9,237 nucleotides of DNA from Bathyarchaeum sp965602795 (GTDB taxonomy: Archaea > Thermoproteota > Bathyarchaeia > Bathyarchaeales > Bathyarchaeaceae), in contig CBFCZR010000067.1 of the NCBI GenBank assembly GCA_965602795.1, forward strand, positions 1 through 9,237, given 5' to 3'. The notes beneath the pieces are model-generated. The model was not told the DNA's origin. It saw nothing but the letters and a program-made list of their open reading frames with translations, and did no database searches. Shown here piece after piece: positions 1-6,717 of this stretch. The position numbers were made by a program, and so were the translations under genes. Position 1 is the first letter of the stretch, and every line of letters begins with the position of its first letter.

Positions 1-729
1 CCAGCTTCACAGCAAGACCTGCTAACAGTTCACAGCAAAGAATACGTTGACTGGATAAAAAATGTGAAGACTCCCGGCTATTTTGACGGGGACACACCGG
101 CGCCAGAAAACATTTACGAATACGCTCTGCTCTCTGCTGGCGCAGCTTTACTGGCTGCCCAAAACCACGGCTTTTCTCTAATGAGACCCCCAGGCCATCA
201 CGCTGGCAGAAACGGCAGAGCAATGGGGGCAGCAACCTTGGGCTTCTGCTACTTCAACAACCTCGCCATAGCAGTCAAAAAACTGGATTTACAGACATTG
301 ATTCTGGACATTGACGGGCATCACGGAAACGGCACCCAAGAAATTTTTCAAGGAGACCCAAAAGTCACATTCATCTCCTTCCATAGACACCCCACCTATC
401 CCGGAACAGGCCTCACCTCGCAAGGCAACTGCCTGAATTTTCCCTTACCCTACTCAGCTGGGGATTCATTATATTTGGAGACTTTGGAGCAAGCGCTGAG
501 TCAAGTGGACATGGCAAACGTTGAGGTTGTAGCTATTTCAGCGGGTTTTGACGCTCACCAAGGAGACCTAGCTTCGTTGGGTTTGACTTATGATGGCTAC
601 AGAGAAATCGGACGTAGGGTGGGTGCTTTGGGGAAGCCGGTTTTCGGAGTGCTGGAAGGTGGGTATGTAGGCGAGTACGTGGGCAGAGACCTCCATGAAC
701 TCATCAGCGGAATAGATGAGAAGCAGTGA
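1..729 (+). CDS. Histone deacetylase-like amidohydrolase (HDAC/AcuC/acetylpolyamine amidohydrolase superfamily), 5' end missing
   Basis: This is a zinc-dependent deacetylase that probably removes acetyl groups from protein lysines or small acetylated amines in the cytoplasm; the true substrate cannot be read from sequence. The frame is open from base 1, 21 codons before the GTG at 64, and begins with the family-like LLTVHSKEYVDWI, so 64 is an internal codon rather than the start. About 242 residues are visible and roughly 80-100 N-terminal ones are missing. Numbered from base 1, RPPGHHAG (62-69) carries the catalytic His pair H66/H67. DIDGHHGNGTQ (103-113) supplies zinc ligands D105 and H107, GFDAH (182-186) supplies D184, and LEGGY (218-222) supplies catalytic Y222. 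All key residues of this part are intact, so it should be active. The coding strand changes from A+C-rich to G+T-rich near base 470. It converges on the PIN-ATPase gene, 44 bp from stop to stop. Confidence 0.93.
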   Translation, partial: PASQQDLLTVHSKEYVDWIKNVKTPGYFDGDTPAPENIYEYALLSAGAALLAAQNHGFSLMRPPGHHAGRNGRAMGAATLGFCYFNNLAIAVKKLDLQTLILDIDGHHGNGTQEIFQGDPKVTFISFHRHPTYPGTGLTSQGNCLNFPLPYSAGDSLYLETLEQALSQVDMANVEVVAISAGFDAHQGDLASLGLTYDGYREIGRRVGALGKPVFGVLEGGYVGEYVGRDLHELISGIDEKQ

Positions 730-773
730 AAACACTGAAAAAAAGCAGTCAGTTCTGATGTGCGCAGTGGATA

Positions 774-2342
774 TCATTTTGATTTTGGTTCTACGTCTAT
801 GTGAATGCCAAGTTTATCTTCTATTCTGGAGATGTTTTTGCCGTTTTTTCCGATAATTTTTGGGATAACTTTGTGGTCGACTTTTACTAAAGCTCTGTTC
901 TTTCCTACCAGCTCTATTTTGGCGCCCCTGTCATACTTGTTTATAATTTGTGAGATTCTTTGCACTGCTAAATCTTCGACGGATGAAACCTCTTCTTCCT
1001 CTGTTATGGGTACTACAACCTTCTCCTGGCCGAAAATGTAAACCTCATATTCTAGTTCGCCAGTTTCGAAGTCTCGGATCTCCACCAAAGGACGAGCCAA
1101 ATCTTCTTCAACCATGCCGGTGGGCACTTTTACAGTTAAAGCCAGTTCATATATTTTCTCTATCTCTCCGTATTTGATGAAGATGACAGTGTCCATTATC
1201 GAAGGAATCAAACCTAATTCTGCTCTGGTTATAAATCTTTTAACGGCATCCATGGCATCTGCAGCATGCATTACCCCCACCATGCCTACCCCAGCTAACC
1301 TCATATCTGCAAATACTTTGAAGTTCTCGTTTTCTCTCAATTCATCAAAAATAGTGTAATCTGGACGTACCAACAGGAGGATGCCTGCTGTTTTCGCGAA
1401 ATCCCCGTCCAACGGAGCGTATCGTGTGATTTCAGGGTCTACTTGTAGGTCTCTGGGAGATTCCAAAGTCTTGGTTACTTTTCCTAGACTAGAGTAGAAG
1501 TTTGCTAGGCTGCTGGCAAAGGTGGTTTTGCCCGAACCGGGGGGACCAGCAATCAATACTCCTTCTGCTCTAGTTTTCAGTCTATCCATGAGTTTTTCAG
1601 AGAGACGATAATCCTGCAATTGAAGCTTTACTAGCGCCCGTACAACAGTGATTTCCAGTTTGTCTGAAAAGGGAGGCTTGGCTACGGCTATTCGGTATTC
1701 TCCCATTTGGATAACAGTGGCTCCGGGTTCGTCCACCTCGACAAAAGCGTTTTCTTTTCTTCTGGTTACGTCGTTTATTTGCCTGATTAGCCTTTTCAGT
1801 TCTCTCTCTGTGGCGGGTTTGTTTCGTATTTTGACTAGATTAAACTTGCCTGGTTCCCCCCTCTTTGCTAGGGGAGGTGCACCCTGTTTAAGATGGATAG
1901 ACATCGTGTCTTTGGTGAAGAAACGTTTGAAACCCAGTTTTCTTCGTTTCGGCTTTTTGGGGATGTATCTGGTTTTAACCCCTTCCGCTTCGCCTACTAA
2001 GGCTTGAACATAATCTGCGGTTATGAGTGTGGCATCATTCTTTTTAGCTACATCTCTGATGAGGGCGTCCAATCTTCCGCTACTGGACAGTTTGATGTCC
2101 TCCATGCTTGGCCTTTCACCCTCAAAAATCAGCTTTATTTGAAGTCTGTCGCAAATTTTCCTTACTTCTTTGAGCTCATCTAAACCCAGATATCCTTCAT
2201 CTCTTCCTTTCGAGGCTTGTGCCTGTAACTCATCTAAAACCACGTAAGGAACAAAAAGTTCTTCAGGCTTTTCTTTTTCAATAAGTTCAGGTACTTTTCT
2301 GTCAATAATTATGGATGTGTCTACAACTATTTTGTGCTGCAT
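774..2342 (-). CDS. PINA-like protein: PIN domain, PilT/TadA-type ATPase, KH domain
   Basis: Complete 522-residue archaeal PIN-ATPase-KH protein. Its Sulfolobus relative PINA is a hexameric ATPase that promotes Holliday junction migration and works with the Hjc resolvase, so a role in recombination and replication-fork repair is the best inference. Residues 1-130 form the PIN domain, which opens KIVVDTSIIID; the acidic set is D8, E39 (LDELQ), D92 (RLDAL) and D110 (TADY), so nuclease-type metal binding looks possible. A basic linker, PKKPKRRK, follows at 128-135. The ATPase core has Walker A GPPGSGKTT (266-274) and a Walker B-like DYTIFDELR (328-336), followed by a conserved VGVMHAADAMDAVKRF segment. 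The C-terminal KH domain has the GxxG loop IIGKNGKN (496-503), expected to bind single-stranded nucleic acid. The ATG start directly precedes the PIN beta-strand. There is no strong ribosome binding site (AGGGAT lies a few bases upstream). It is divergent from leuS and convergent with the deacetylase. The older label 'VapC-like toxin' would be misleading for this architecture. Confidence 0.93.
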   Translation of the reverse strand: MQHKIVVDTSIIIDRKVPELIEKEKPEELFVPYVVLDELQAQASKGRDEGYLGLDELKEVRKICDRLQIKLIFEGERPSMEDIKLSSSGRLDALIRDVAKKNDATLITADYVQALVGEAEGVKTRYIPKKPKRRKLGFKRFFTKDTMSIHLKQGAPPLAKRGEPGKFNLVKIRNKPATERELKRLIRQINDVTRRKENAFVEVDEPGATVIQMGEYRIAVAKPPFSDKLEITVVRALVKLQLQDYRLSEKLMDRLKTRAEGVLIAGPPGSGKTTFASSLANFYSSLGKVTKTLESPRDLQVDPEITRYAPLDGDFAKTAGILLLVRPDYTIFDELRENENFKVFADMRLAGVGMVGVMHAADAMDAVKRFITRAELGLIPSIMDTVIFIKYGEIEKIYELALTVKVPTGMVEEDLARPLVEIRDFETGELEYEVYIFGQEKVVVPITEEEEVSSVEDLAVQRISQIINKYDRGAKIELVGKNRALVKVDHKVIPKIIGKNGKNISRIEDKLGIHIDVEPKSK

Positions 2343-2680
2343 TCTACAATCCCTATTTTTCTAAAGTCAATTCTTTCACTATTTTTTCGTTTATCTGCTC
2401 GCCATGGTGATGAAACTGATTTCCATCCCGGATTTCTCAGATCACGAACAACATAAAGTCGCATAAAATACCCACATAGATTTTAAACGCCAAAGCTTTT
2501 GTGTGTTTCCTTTAGACTATATTCTGTCTGATAGCAGCTTACAGAATAACTCATATTAGAAGCCTAATAGAGGTACATTGTTGAAAACAGTCTTTTTTCT
2601 GTTTTTCTTCCATCGGTTGCTTCCTGAACCGTTAAATTTAACTGAAAAACTTTTAACTTTCCTGACCCTCCAATGGGTTA
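2343..2680. other. Divergent intergenic region between the PINA-like gene and leuS
   Basis: This 338-bp A+T-rich gap has no credible protein gene. It holds the promoters of both flanking genes. One perfect 8-bp inverted repeat, TATTCTGT/ACAGAATA, lies at 2520-2527 and 2541-2548. A second, 7-bp hairpin, AAAACAG/CTGTTTT, lies at 2584-2590 and 2599-2605, with a T-rich loop and a pyrimidine tail. A TATA-like TTTTAAAC at 2481-2488 could start a roughly 170-nt leader containing both hairpins, but a closer promoter fits leuS better. A three-codon ATG-GGT-TAA at 2673-2681 overlaps the leuS start codon by one base. No C/D-box or H/ACA guide RNA could be built here. Confidence 0.5.
2644..2657 (+). promoter_or_regulatory. 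Candidate leuS core promoter (BRE/TATA), suggesting a leaderless transcript
   Basis: GAAAAAC (BRE-like, 2644-2650) runs into TTTTAAC (TATA-like, 2651-2657), whose centre is about 27 bp upstream of the leuS ATG. That is the usual archaeal TATA-to-start-site distance, so transcription could begin at or next to the ATG. The absence of any GGAGG/GGTGA-like site before the gene agrees with leaderless translation. A competing TATA-like GTTAAATTTA at 2631-2640 would give a short leader of about 20 nt. Confidence 0.42.
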
Positions 2681-5566
2681 ATGACATCTTTAAGGCAACT
2701 CGAGGAAAAATGGAGAAAGAAGTGGGAAAAGGCCAGAATATTCGAGGCTGACCCAGACCCCTCCAGAAAAAAATTCTTCATAACTTTTCCCTTCTCATAC
2801 ATGAATGGCCCCCTACATGTGGGGCACGGATTCACCGCCACCCGCGTTGATTCTTATGCTCGTTTTAAGAGGATGCAGGGCTACAATGTCCTGTTTCCGT
2901 GGGCTTGGCACTGGACAGGCGAAACCATAGCTGGCGCAAGCGAGCGCGTAAAAAACGGGGACGAAACCCTGATTCGAGCCTTCAGAGATGTAGACGGGGT
3001 TTCAGAGGAGGACCTCAAAAAGTTTGTTGACCCAGTTTACATGGCGAAATACTACACAGACCACAGCCGAGAAGCAGTGAAAAGAATCGGCTACTCAGTG
3101 GACTGGAGAAGAGAGTTCCACACCACCAGCCTGTACCCAACCTTCAGCAAGTTCGTGGAATGGCAAACCCAACGCCTACGCGACAAGGGCTACATCATAC
3201 AGGGAACCTACCCCGTGGTCTGGTGCCCCCACGACCAGAGCCCCACAGGCGACCACGACCGCCAAACAGGAGAAGGCGTTGTCCCCGAAGAATACACCCT
3301 CCTCAAATACAATATGGAAGACGGCACCATCCTGCCCTCCGCCACCTTCAGACCAGAAACCATCTACGGCATAACCAACCTGTGGATAAACCCCGACGCT
3401 GACTACGTCAAAGCACAAGTAAACGGCGAAACCTGGATAATCAGCAAAACAGCCGCAAACAAATTAACAGAGCAACTAAGAAAAGTCGAAATCCTAGAGA
3501 ATTTCAAGGGCAAAAAAATCATCGGAAAAACGTTCACCAGTCCCCTCAGCGACCGAAAGATGCTGATACTGCCCGGCTGGTTCGTGAGCCCAGACAACGC
3601 AACCGGAGTGGTCTACAGCGTCCCCGCCCACGCACCCTTCGACTGGCTAGCCCTAAGAGACCTCCAAAACAACCCCGAACTACTCAAAGACTTCAACATA
3701 GACCCAGAAACGGTCAAAAAGATAAAGCCAATCTCCCTAATCAAAGTAGAAAGCTTCGGAGAATACCCCGCAGTCGAACTCGTAGACCAGATGGGCGTCA
3801 AAGACCAGCATGACCCCAAAGCCGAAGAAGCAACAAAAGCCCTATACAAGAAAGAGTTCCACGGCGGAACCCTGAAGGAAATCTGCGACGAATACGCCGG
3901 AAAACAGGTCAACAAAGTAAAAGACATTCTAATCAGAGACTTCAAAGAGCAAGGAATAGCTGACTCTATGTATGACCTGCCCGAACAGGTGGTGTGCAGA
4001 TGCATGACGCCTTGCGTAGTCAAGCTCCTCGAAGAGCAATGGTTCATAAAATACTCTGATGAGGCTTGGAAACAGAAAACCAAGGACGCACTGGCTCAGG
4101 CTTCTATCTACCCCGACTCCGCCCGCCAATGGTTCCTCAACATCATCGACTGGCTAAAAGAGTGGCCATGCGCAAGAAAAAGCGGCTTAGGAACGCCCCT
4201 CCCATGGAGCCCCGGATGGATAGTCGAAACCCTCACAGACTCAACCGTTTACATGTCATTCTACACCATAAACAAGCACCTCAAACAGCACAACATAAAA
4301 GCCGAACAGCTAACCCCACAAGTCTTTGACTACATATTCTACGGAAAAGGCGACACACAAAAAATCTCACAACAAACAAACATCGACACCAAACTCTTGG
4401 ACGAGATGCGAAGCGAATTCCTTTACTGGTACCCAGTGGACCTCAGAATATCAGCCAAAGAACTGCTCCCCAACCACTTAACCTTCTTCCTCTTCCAGCA
4501 CGCAGCACTGTTCCCAGACCATCTGCCCAAGGGCATCGGCGTGAACGGCATGCTGAGCATAGAGGGAAAGAAGATGTCCAAATCAAAGGGCAACTTCATA
4601 ACCCTCAAAGAGGCCCTCAACCAGTTCGGGGCAGACGCCACCCGCTGCGCCCTGCTTCTGGGTGGAGAGGGAATGAACGACCCGGACTGGAGAAAAGAAA
4701 CCGTCAGCGACGTTAAAACCAAGCTACGCGGCTTCCAGAACTTAACAGACAACATAATCGAAAACGCCAAAGAAGCTGAAGATGAACATCTGGAAACGTG
4801 GCTCACAAGCGTGCTACAGCACAGAATCAAAACCGTCACCGAAAACATGGAAGCACTGAAAACCCGAACAGCCCTAGAAAACACTCTATTCGAAATCTGG
4901 AACGACTTCCGATGGTACAACCGAAGAAAGGAATCCCTTAACTCGAAAGTTCTAAAGGAGGCTCTGGAAAAGTGGACCTTGCTGCTGGCTCCTTTTGCGC
5001 CCTACATCTGCGAGGAAATATGGAGCAAACTGAACAAGTCAGGCTTCATCTCCGTGGCTGACTGGCCAGTCTACGACGAAAAGAAAGTTAACGTTGAAGC
5101 GGAGGAGACCGAAAAACTAATAGAACATGTGCTGGAGGACACCTCGAACATTCTCAGGGCAACAAAGATTGTGCCCAAAGAAGTCTACTACTACTCTGCT
5201 GCATCATGGAAATGGAAAGTCTACCTGACAGCACTCAAAAAATCGGCATCAGGAAACATAGTCATAGGCGAGTTGATGAAGGAGCTGATGGGTGACCCAG
5301 AACTAAAAAAGATAGGTGGAAAGGTCGCCAAATTCGCCCGCGGAATCACAGAAGAAATCAACCGCATGCCCGAAGACATGAAACAGAGACAACTGCGGAT
5401 AGGAGCCTTAGATGAAGCAAAATTGCTGGAAACAGCTGAGGCTTTCTTTGGAAGAGAATTCAACGCCAAAATCCACACCTACGGAGAGGACGACAAGCAG
5501 ATTTTTGACCCCCAGAGGAAGGCTGGGTATGCTAAACCGTATCGTCCAGCAATTTACATCGAGTAA
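2681..5566 (+). CDS. leuS: Leucyl-tRNA synthetase, archaeal/eukaryotic type
   Basis: Class I aminoacyl-tRNA synthetase that charges tRNA-Leu with leucine in the cytoplasm (EC 6.1.1.4). At 961 residues it has the normal length for archaeal LeuRS and is complete. The Rossmann catalytic core begins with FPFSYMNGPLHVGHG (36-50), where HVGH (46-49) is the HIGH motif. The CP1 editing insertion follows, with TFRPETIYG (222-230) and TGVVYSVPAHAPFDW (308-322), including the conserved editing-site Asp D321, so post-transfer proofreading looks intact. CRCMTPCVVKLLEEQWF (439-455) leads back into the core. SIEGKKMSKSKGN (626-638) holds KMSKS at 631-635. The anticodon-binding helical bundle and C-terminal tRNA-binding domain run to the end (KPYRPAIYIE). 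DHDRQTGEGV at 191-200 resembles eukaryotic cytosolic LeuRS. The ATG lies behind a TATA-like site with no ribosome binding site. The middle of the gene is extremely poor in G+T on the coding strand. Confidence 0.98.
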   Translation: MTSLRQLEEKWRKKWEKARIFEADPDPSRKKFFITFPFSYMNGPLHVGHGFTATRVDSYARFKRMQGYNVLFPWAWHWTGETIAGASERVKNGDETLIRAFRDVDGVSEEDLKKFVDPVYMAKYYTDHSREAVKRIGYSVDWRREFHTTSLYPTFSKFVEWQTQRLRDKGYIIQGTYPVVWCPHDQSPTGDHDRQTGEGVVPEEYTLLKYNMEDGTILPSATFRPETIYGITNLWINPDADYVKAQVNGETWIISKTAANKLTEQLRKVEILENFKGKKIIGKTFTSPLSDRKMLILPGWFVSPDNATGVVYSVPAHAPFDWLALRDLQNNPELLKDFNIDPETVKKIKPISLIKVESFGEYPAVELVDQMGVKDQHDPKAEEATKALYKKEFHGGTLKEICDEYAGKQVNKVKDILIRDFKEQGIADSMYDLPEQVVCRCMTPCVVKLLEEQWFIKYSDEAWKQKTKDALAQASIYPDSARQWFLNIIDWLKEWPCARKSGLGTPLPWSPGWIVETLTDSTVYMSFYTINKHLKQHNIKAEQLTPQVFDYIFYGKGDTQKISQQTNIDTKLLDEMRSEFLYWYPVDLRISAKELLPNHLTFFLFQHAALFPDHLPKGIGVNGMLSIEGKKMSKSKGNFITLKEALNQFGADATRCALLLGGEGMNDPDWRKETVSDVKTKLRGFQNLTDNIIENAKEAEDEHLETWLTSVLQHRIKTVTENMEALKTRTALENTLFEIWNDFRWYNRRKESLNSKVLKEALEKWTLLLAPFAPYICEEIWSKLNKSGFISVADWPVYDEKKVNVEAEETEKLIEHVLEDTSNILRATKIVPKEVYYYSAASWKWKVYLTALKKSASGNIVIGELMKELMGDPELKKIGGKVAKFARGITEEINRMPEDMKQRQLRIGALDEAKLLETAEAFFGREFNAKIHTYGEDDKQIFDPQRKAGYAKPYRPAIYIE

Positions 5567-5595
5567 ACTAGAAACGTCACAGCGCTCTGGTTAAA

Positions 5596-5609
5596 TGAAA
5601 GATTATATC
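5596..5609 (+). promoter_or_regulatory. tRNA-Arg promoter (BRE + TATA box)
   Basis: TGAAAG followed by ATTATATC forms a good archaeal BRE/TATA pair. Transcription would begin about 25 bp downstream, around 5628-5632, leaving a short 5' leader for RNase P to remove before the tRNA at 5641. This indicates that the tRNA is transcribed independently of leuS, which ends 74 bp upstream of it. Confidence 0.55.
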
Positions 5610-5640
5610 TAAGCACTTCTTAGACTATGACTGTTCAAAA

Positions 5641-5734
5641 GGGTCCGTGGCCTAGTCAGGATAAGGCATTGGACTTCTAATCTACGGAAGAAGAAATCCA
5701 ATGATCCGGGGTTCAAATCCCCGCGGATCCGCCA
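5641..5734 (+). tRNA. tRNA-Arg (anticodon UCU) with a 16-nt intron at 37/38 and encoded CCA
   Basis: This tRNA reads AGA codons. The acceptor stem GGGTCCG (5641-5647) pairs with CGGATCC (5724-5730), including one G-U pair. The D-stem is GCCT/AGGC (5650-5653/5664-5667). The anticodon stem TTGGA (5669-5673) pairs with TCCAA (5697-5701). The T-stem CGGGG/CCCCG encloses TTCAAAT (5712-5718). The discriminator is G5731, and CCA is encoded at 5732-5734. The anticodon TCT occupies 5676-5678. Sixteen extra bases, 5680-5695, separate position 37 from position 38. In the precursor CTTC (5674-5677) pairs with GAAG (5690-5693), giving a 4-bp central helix with 3-nt bulges on both sides, so this is a near-canonical bulge-helix-bulge for the splicing endonuclease. 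The mature RNA, without intron, is 75 nt plus CCA. Confidence 0.96.
5680..5695 (+). other. tRNA-Arg(UCU) intron, 16 nt, canonical 37/38 site
   Basis: Splicing after A5679 and before A5696 restores a 7-base anticodon loop CTTCTAA. The 3' bulge is AAA (5694-5696), cut after its second base; the 5' bulge is TAA (5678-5680), also cut after its second base, as expected for the archaeal endonuclease. Inside the intron TC/GA pairs close a TACG loop (5683-5686), making the cUACGg tetraloop. Because A5680 and A5696 are identical, a one-base shift gives the same mature RNA. Confidence 0.85.
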
Positions 5735-5778
5735 CACTTCAATTCCGATAGCAAAATTTGGAGGCGCTGGAGGGTCTG

Positions 5779-5784
5779 TTTTTT
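5779..5784 (+). terminator. T-tract, possible terminator of the tRNA-Arg transcript
   Basis: A run of six T lies about 45 bp downstream of the tRNA. Archaeal RNA polymerase commonly stops at T-rich tracts without a hairpin. No other comparable T-run occurs between the tRNA and the next promoter, but the tract is short. Confidence 0.3.
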
Positions 5785-5857
5785 AGTTTATTGCATCAGA
5801 TGTGAACCTTTAGGCAAGCTTCGGTATCTTGTTGTATTTATGTTGCTCGATGTTATA

Positions 5858-5871
5858 CGGAAATTATAAAT
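5858..5871 (+). promoter_or_regulatory. Promoter of the HTH-PRTase regulator (BRE + TATA)
   Basis: CGGAAA (5858-5863) followed by TTATAAAT (5864-5871) is the best BRE/TATA match in the window. The predicted start is near 5889-5893, giving a leader of about 55 nt. That leader carries the inverted repeat at 5896-5927 and a GTGAT ribosome binding site at 5935-5939, six bases before the ATG. Confidence 0.6.
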
Positions 5872-5895
5872 CTGTCTAAGTTAAAATAAGTAACC

Positions 5896-5927
5896 TGCAC
5901 ATCCACGGATTGATTTGTTGGTGTGCA
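5896..5927 (+). repeat. Inverted repeat / leader hairpin before the HTH-PRTase regulator
   Basis: TGCACATC (5896-5903) pairs with GGTGTGCA (5920-5927): eight base pairs with one G-U wobble, six of them in perfect DNA symmetry (TGCACA/TGTGCA), around a 16-nt loop. It lies just downstream of the predicted transcription start. It could be an operator for autoregulation or a leader RNA hairpin; sequence alone cannot distinguish these. Confidence 0.4.
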
Positions 5928-5945
5928 TAGAAAAGTGATGATAGT

Positions 5946-6677
5946 ATGAACACACACGCAGAAGACTTGAAACTACGATTAATGACCATCGAGCTACTTA
6001 AAACAGCAAAAAAGGAGTACACCTACAGAGAATTATCAGTTAAAACCAAACTGCCGGTGACAGTCCTAAGCAGGTACGCTAAAGGTCACGTTCTGCCAAA
6101 CGCAGACAGAGCCAGAGAACTGTGGAAGATTTTAACCAAACTCGTTGGCTTAAAGGCTGAACTCCGCAGACGAATAAAATTCAACTCAGCCGGATACTTC
6201 AACAACACCTGGATTATAGGCGACCACAACATCCTCCAACAGGCAGCCCATCACGCCCTAGCAACTTTTGCTGGGGGGCGAGTGACAAAAGTTTTGACCG
6301 CTGCTGTGGATGGCATCCCTCTTGGGGCTATGGTTGCGAACTCTTTGGGTGTGGATTTGTTGATTGCGAAACGAAACAAGGAGGTTGGGGTTCCCGCTTT
6401 TCTGGAGGAAACCTATGTTTTGCGTGATTCAGGCGTGACCATGACTTTGTATTTGCCGAAGGATGCTTTGAAGCGGAGGGACAGCGTGCTTATTGTGGAT
6501 GATATGATAAAGACGGGTGAGACTCAGGCTGCGTTGGTTAATTTTGTTAAGAAGGCTAGGGCTGAGGTTTCTGGGGTTTACTCTCTTATCGCTGTTGGGG
6601 ACGCTTGGCAGAAGAGTCTGAAGCTTCCTAAGGGAAGTCCGATTGAGGTTGTAATCAAGATCAACAAAAAAAGATAA
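5946..6677 (+). CDS. HTH + phosphoribosyltransferase-type regulator (GfcR / orotate phosphoribosyltransferase-like family)
   Basis: 243-residue protein joining an N-terminal DNA-binding helix-turn-helix to a type I PRTase fold. In Haloferax, GfcR of this architecture is a transcriptional activator of sugar catabolism genes; related archaeal proteins are annotated as orotate phosphoribosyltransferase-like but lack shown enzyme activity. Residues 25-57 (YTYRELSVKTKLPVTVLSRY and the following KGHVLPNADRA) form the HTH. PRTase residues include AAVDGIPLGAMVANSLG (119-135) and the PRPP-loop motif VLIVDDMIKTGE (181-192), with D185, D186, T190 and G191 intact, so PRPP or a nucleotide could be the effector (inference). 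The ATG has a GTGAT ribosome binding site six bases upstream. The gene has its own promoter and a leader dyad. The coding strand flips from about 33% to about 70% G+T near 6250, close to the HTH/PRTase junction. Its target genes are not evident here. Confidence 0.87.
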   Translation: MNTHAEDLKLRLMTIELLKTAKKEYTYRELSVKTKLPVTVLSRYAKGHVLPNADRARELWKILTKLVGLKAELRRRIKFNSAGYFNNTWIIGDHNILQQAAHHALATFAGGRVTKVLTAAVDGIPLGAMVANSLGVDLLIAKRNKEVGVPAFLEETYVLRDSGVTMTLYLPKDALKRRDSVLIVDDMIKTGETQAALVNFVKKARAEVSGVYSLIAVGDAWQKSLKLPKGSPIEVVIKINKKR

Positions 6678-6717
6678 AGGGCTACAGGCAGCAGTAATAG
6701 AAGATAGATTGTGATGG

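Noticed and set aside
724..737. CAGTG-AAAA-CACTG hairpin over the deacetylase stop codon as a terminator
   Set aside because: It is followed by A7 on the plus strand and by no T-run when read on the minus strand, so it is not a convincing terminator for either gene.
1648..2007. 119-residue plus-strand frame opposite the PINA-like gene
   Set aside because: It lies wholly antisense to a conserved protein domain and has no recognisable motif or upstream signals.
2405..2450. GTGATGA (C box-like) and CTGA (D box-like) as a C/D-box guide RNA
   Set aside because: The boxes are only two bases apart, leaving no guide segment, and no C'/D' pair with proper spacing is present.
3160..3420. Open frames on both strands overlapping leuS
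   Set aside because: They are shadows of the low-G+T leuS codon pattern, with repetitive Arg/Pro or Gly/Val composition and no family features.
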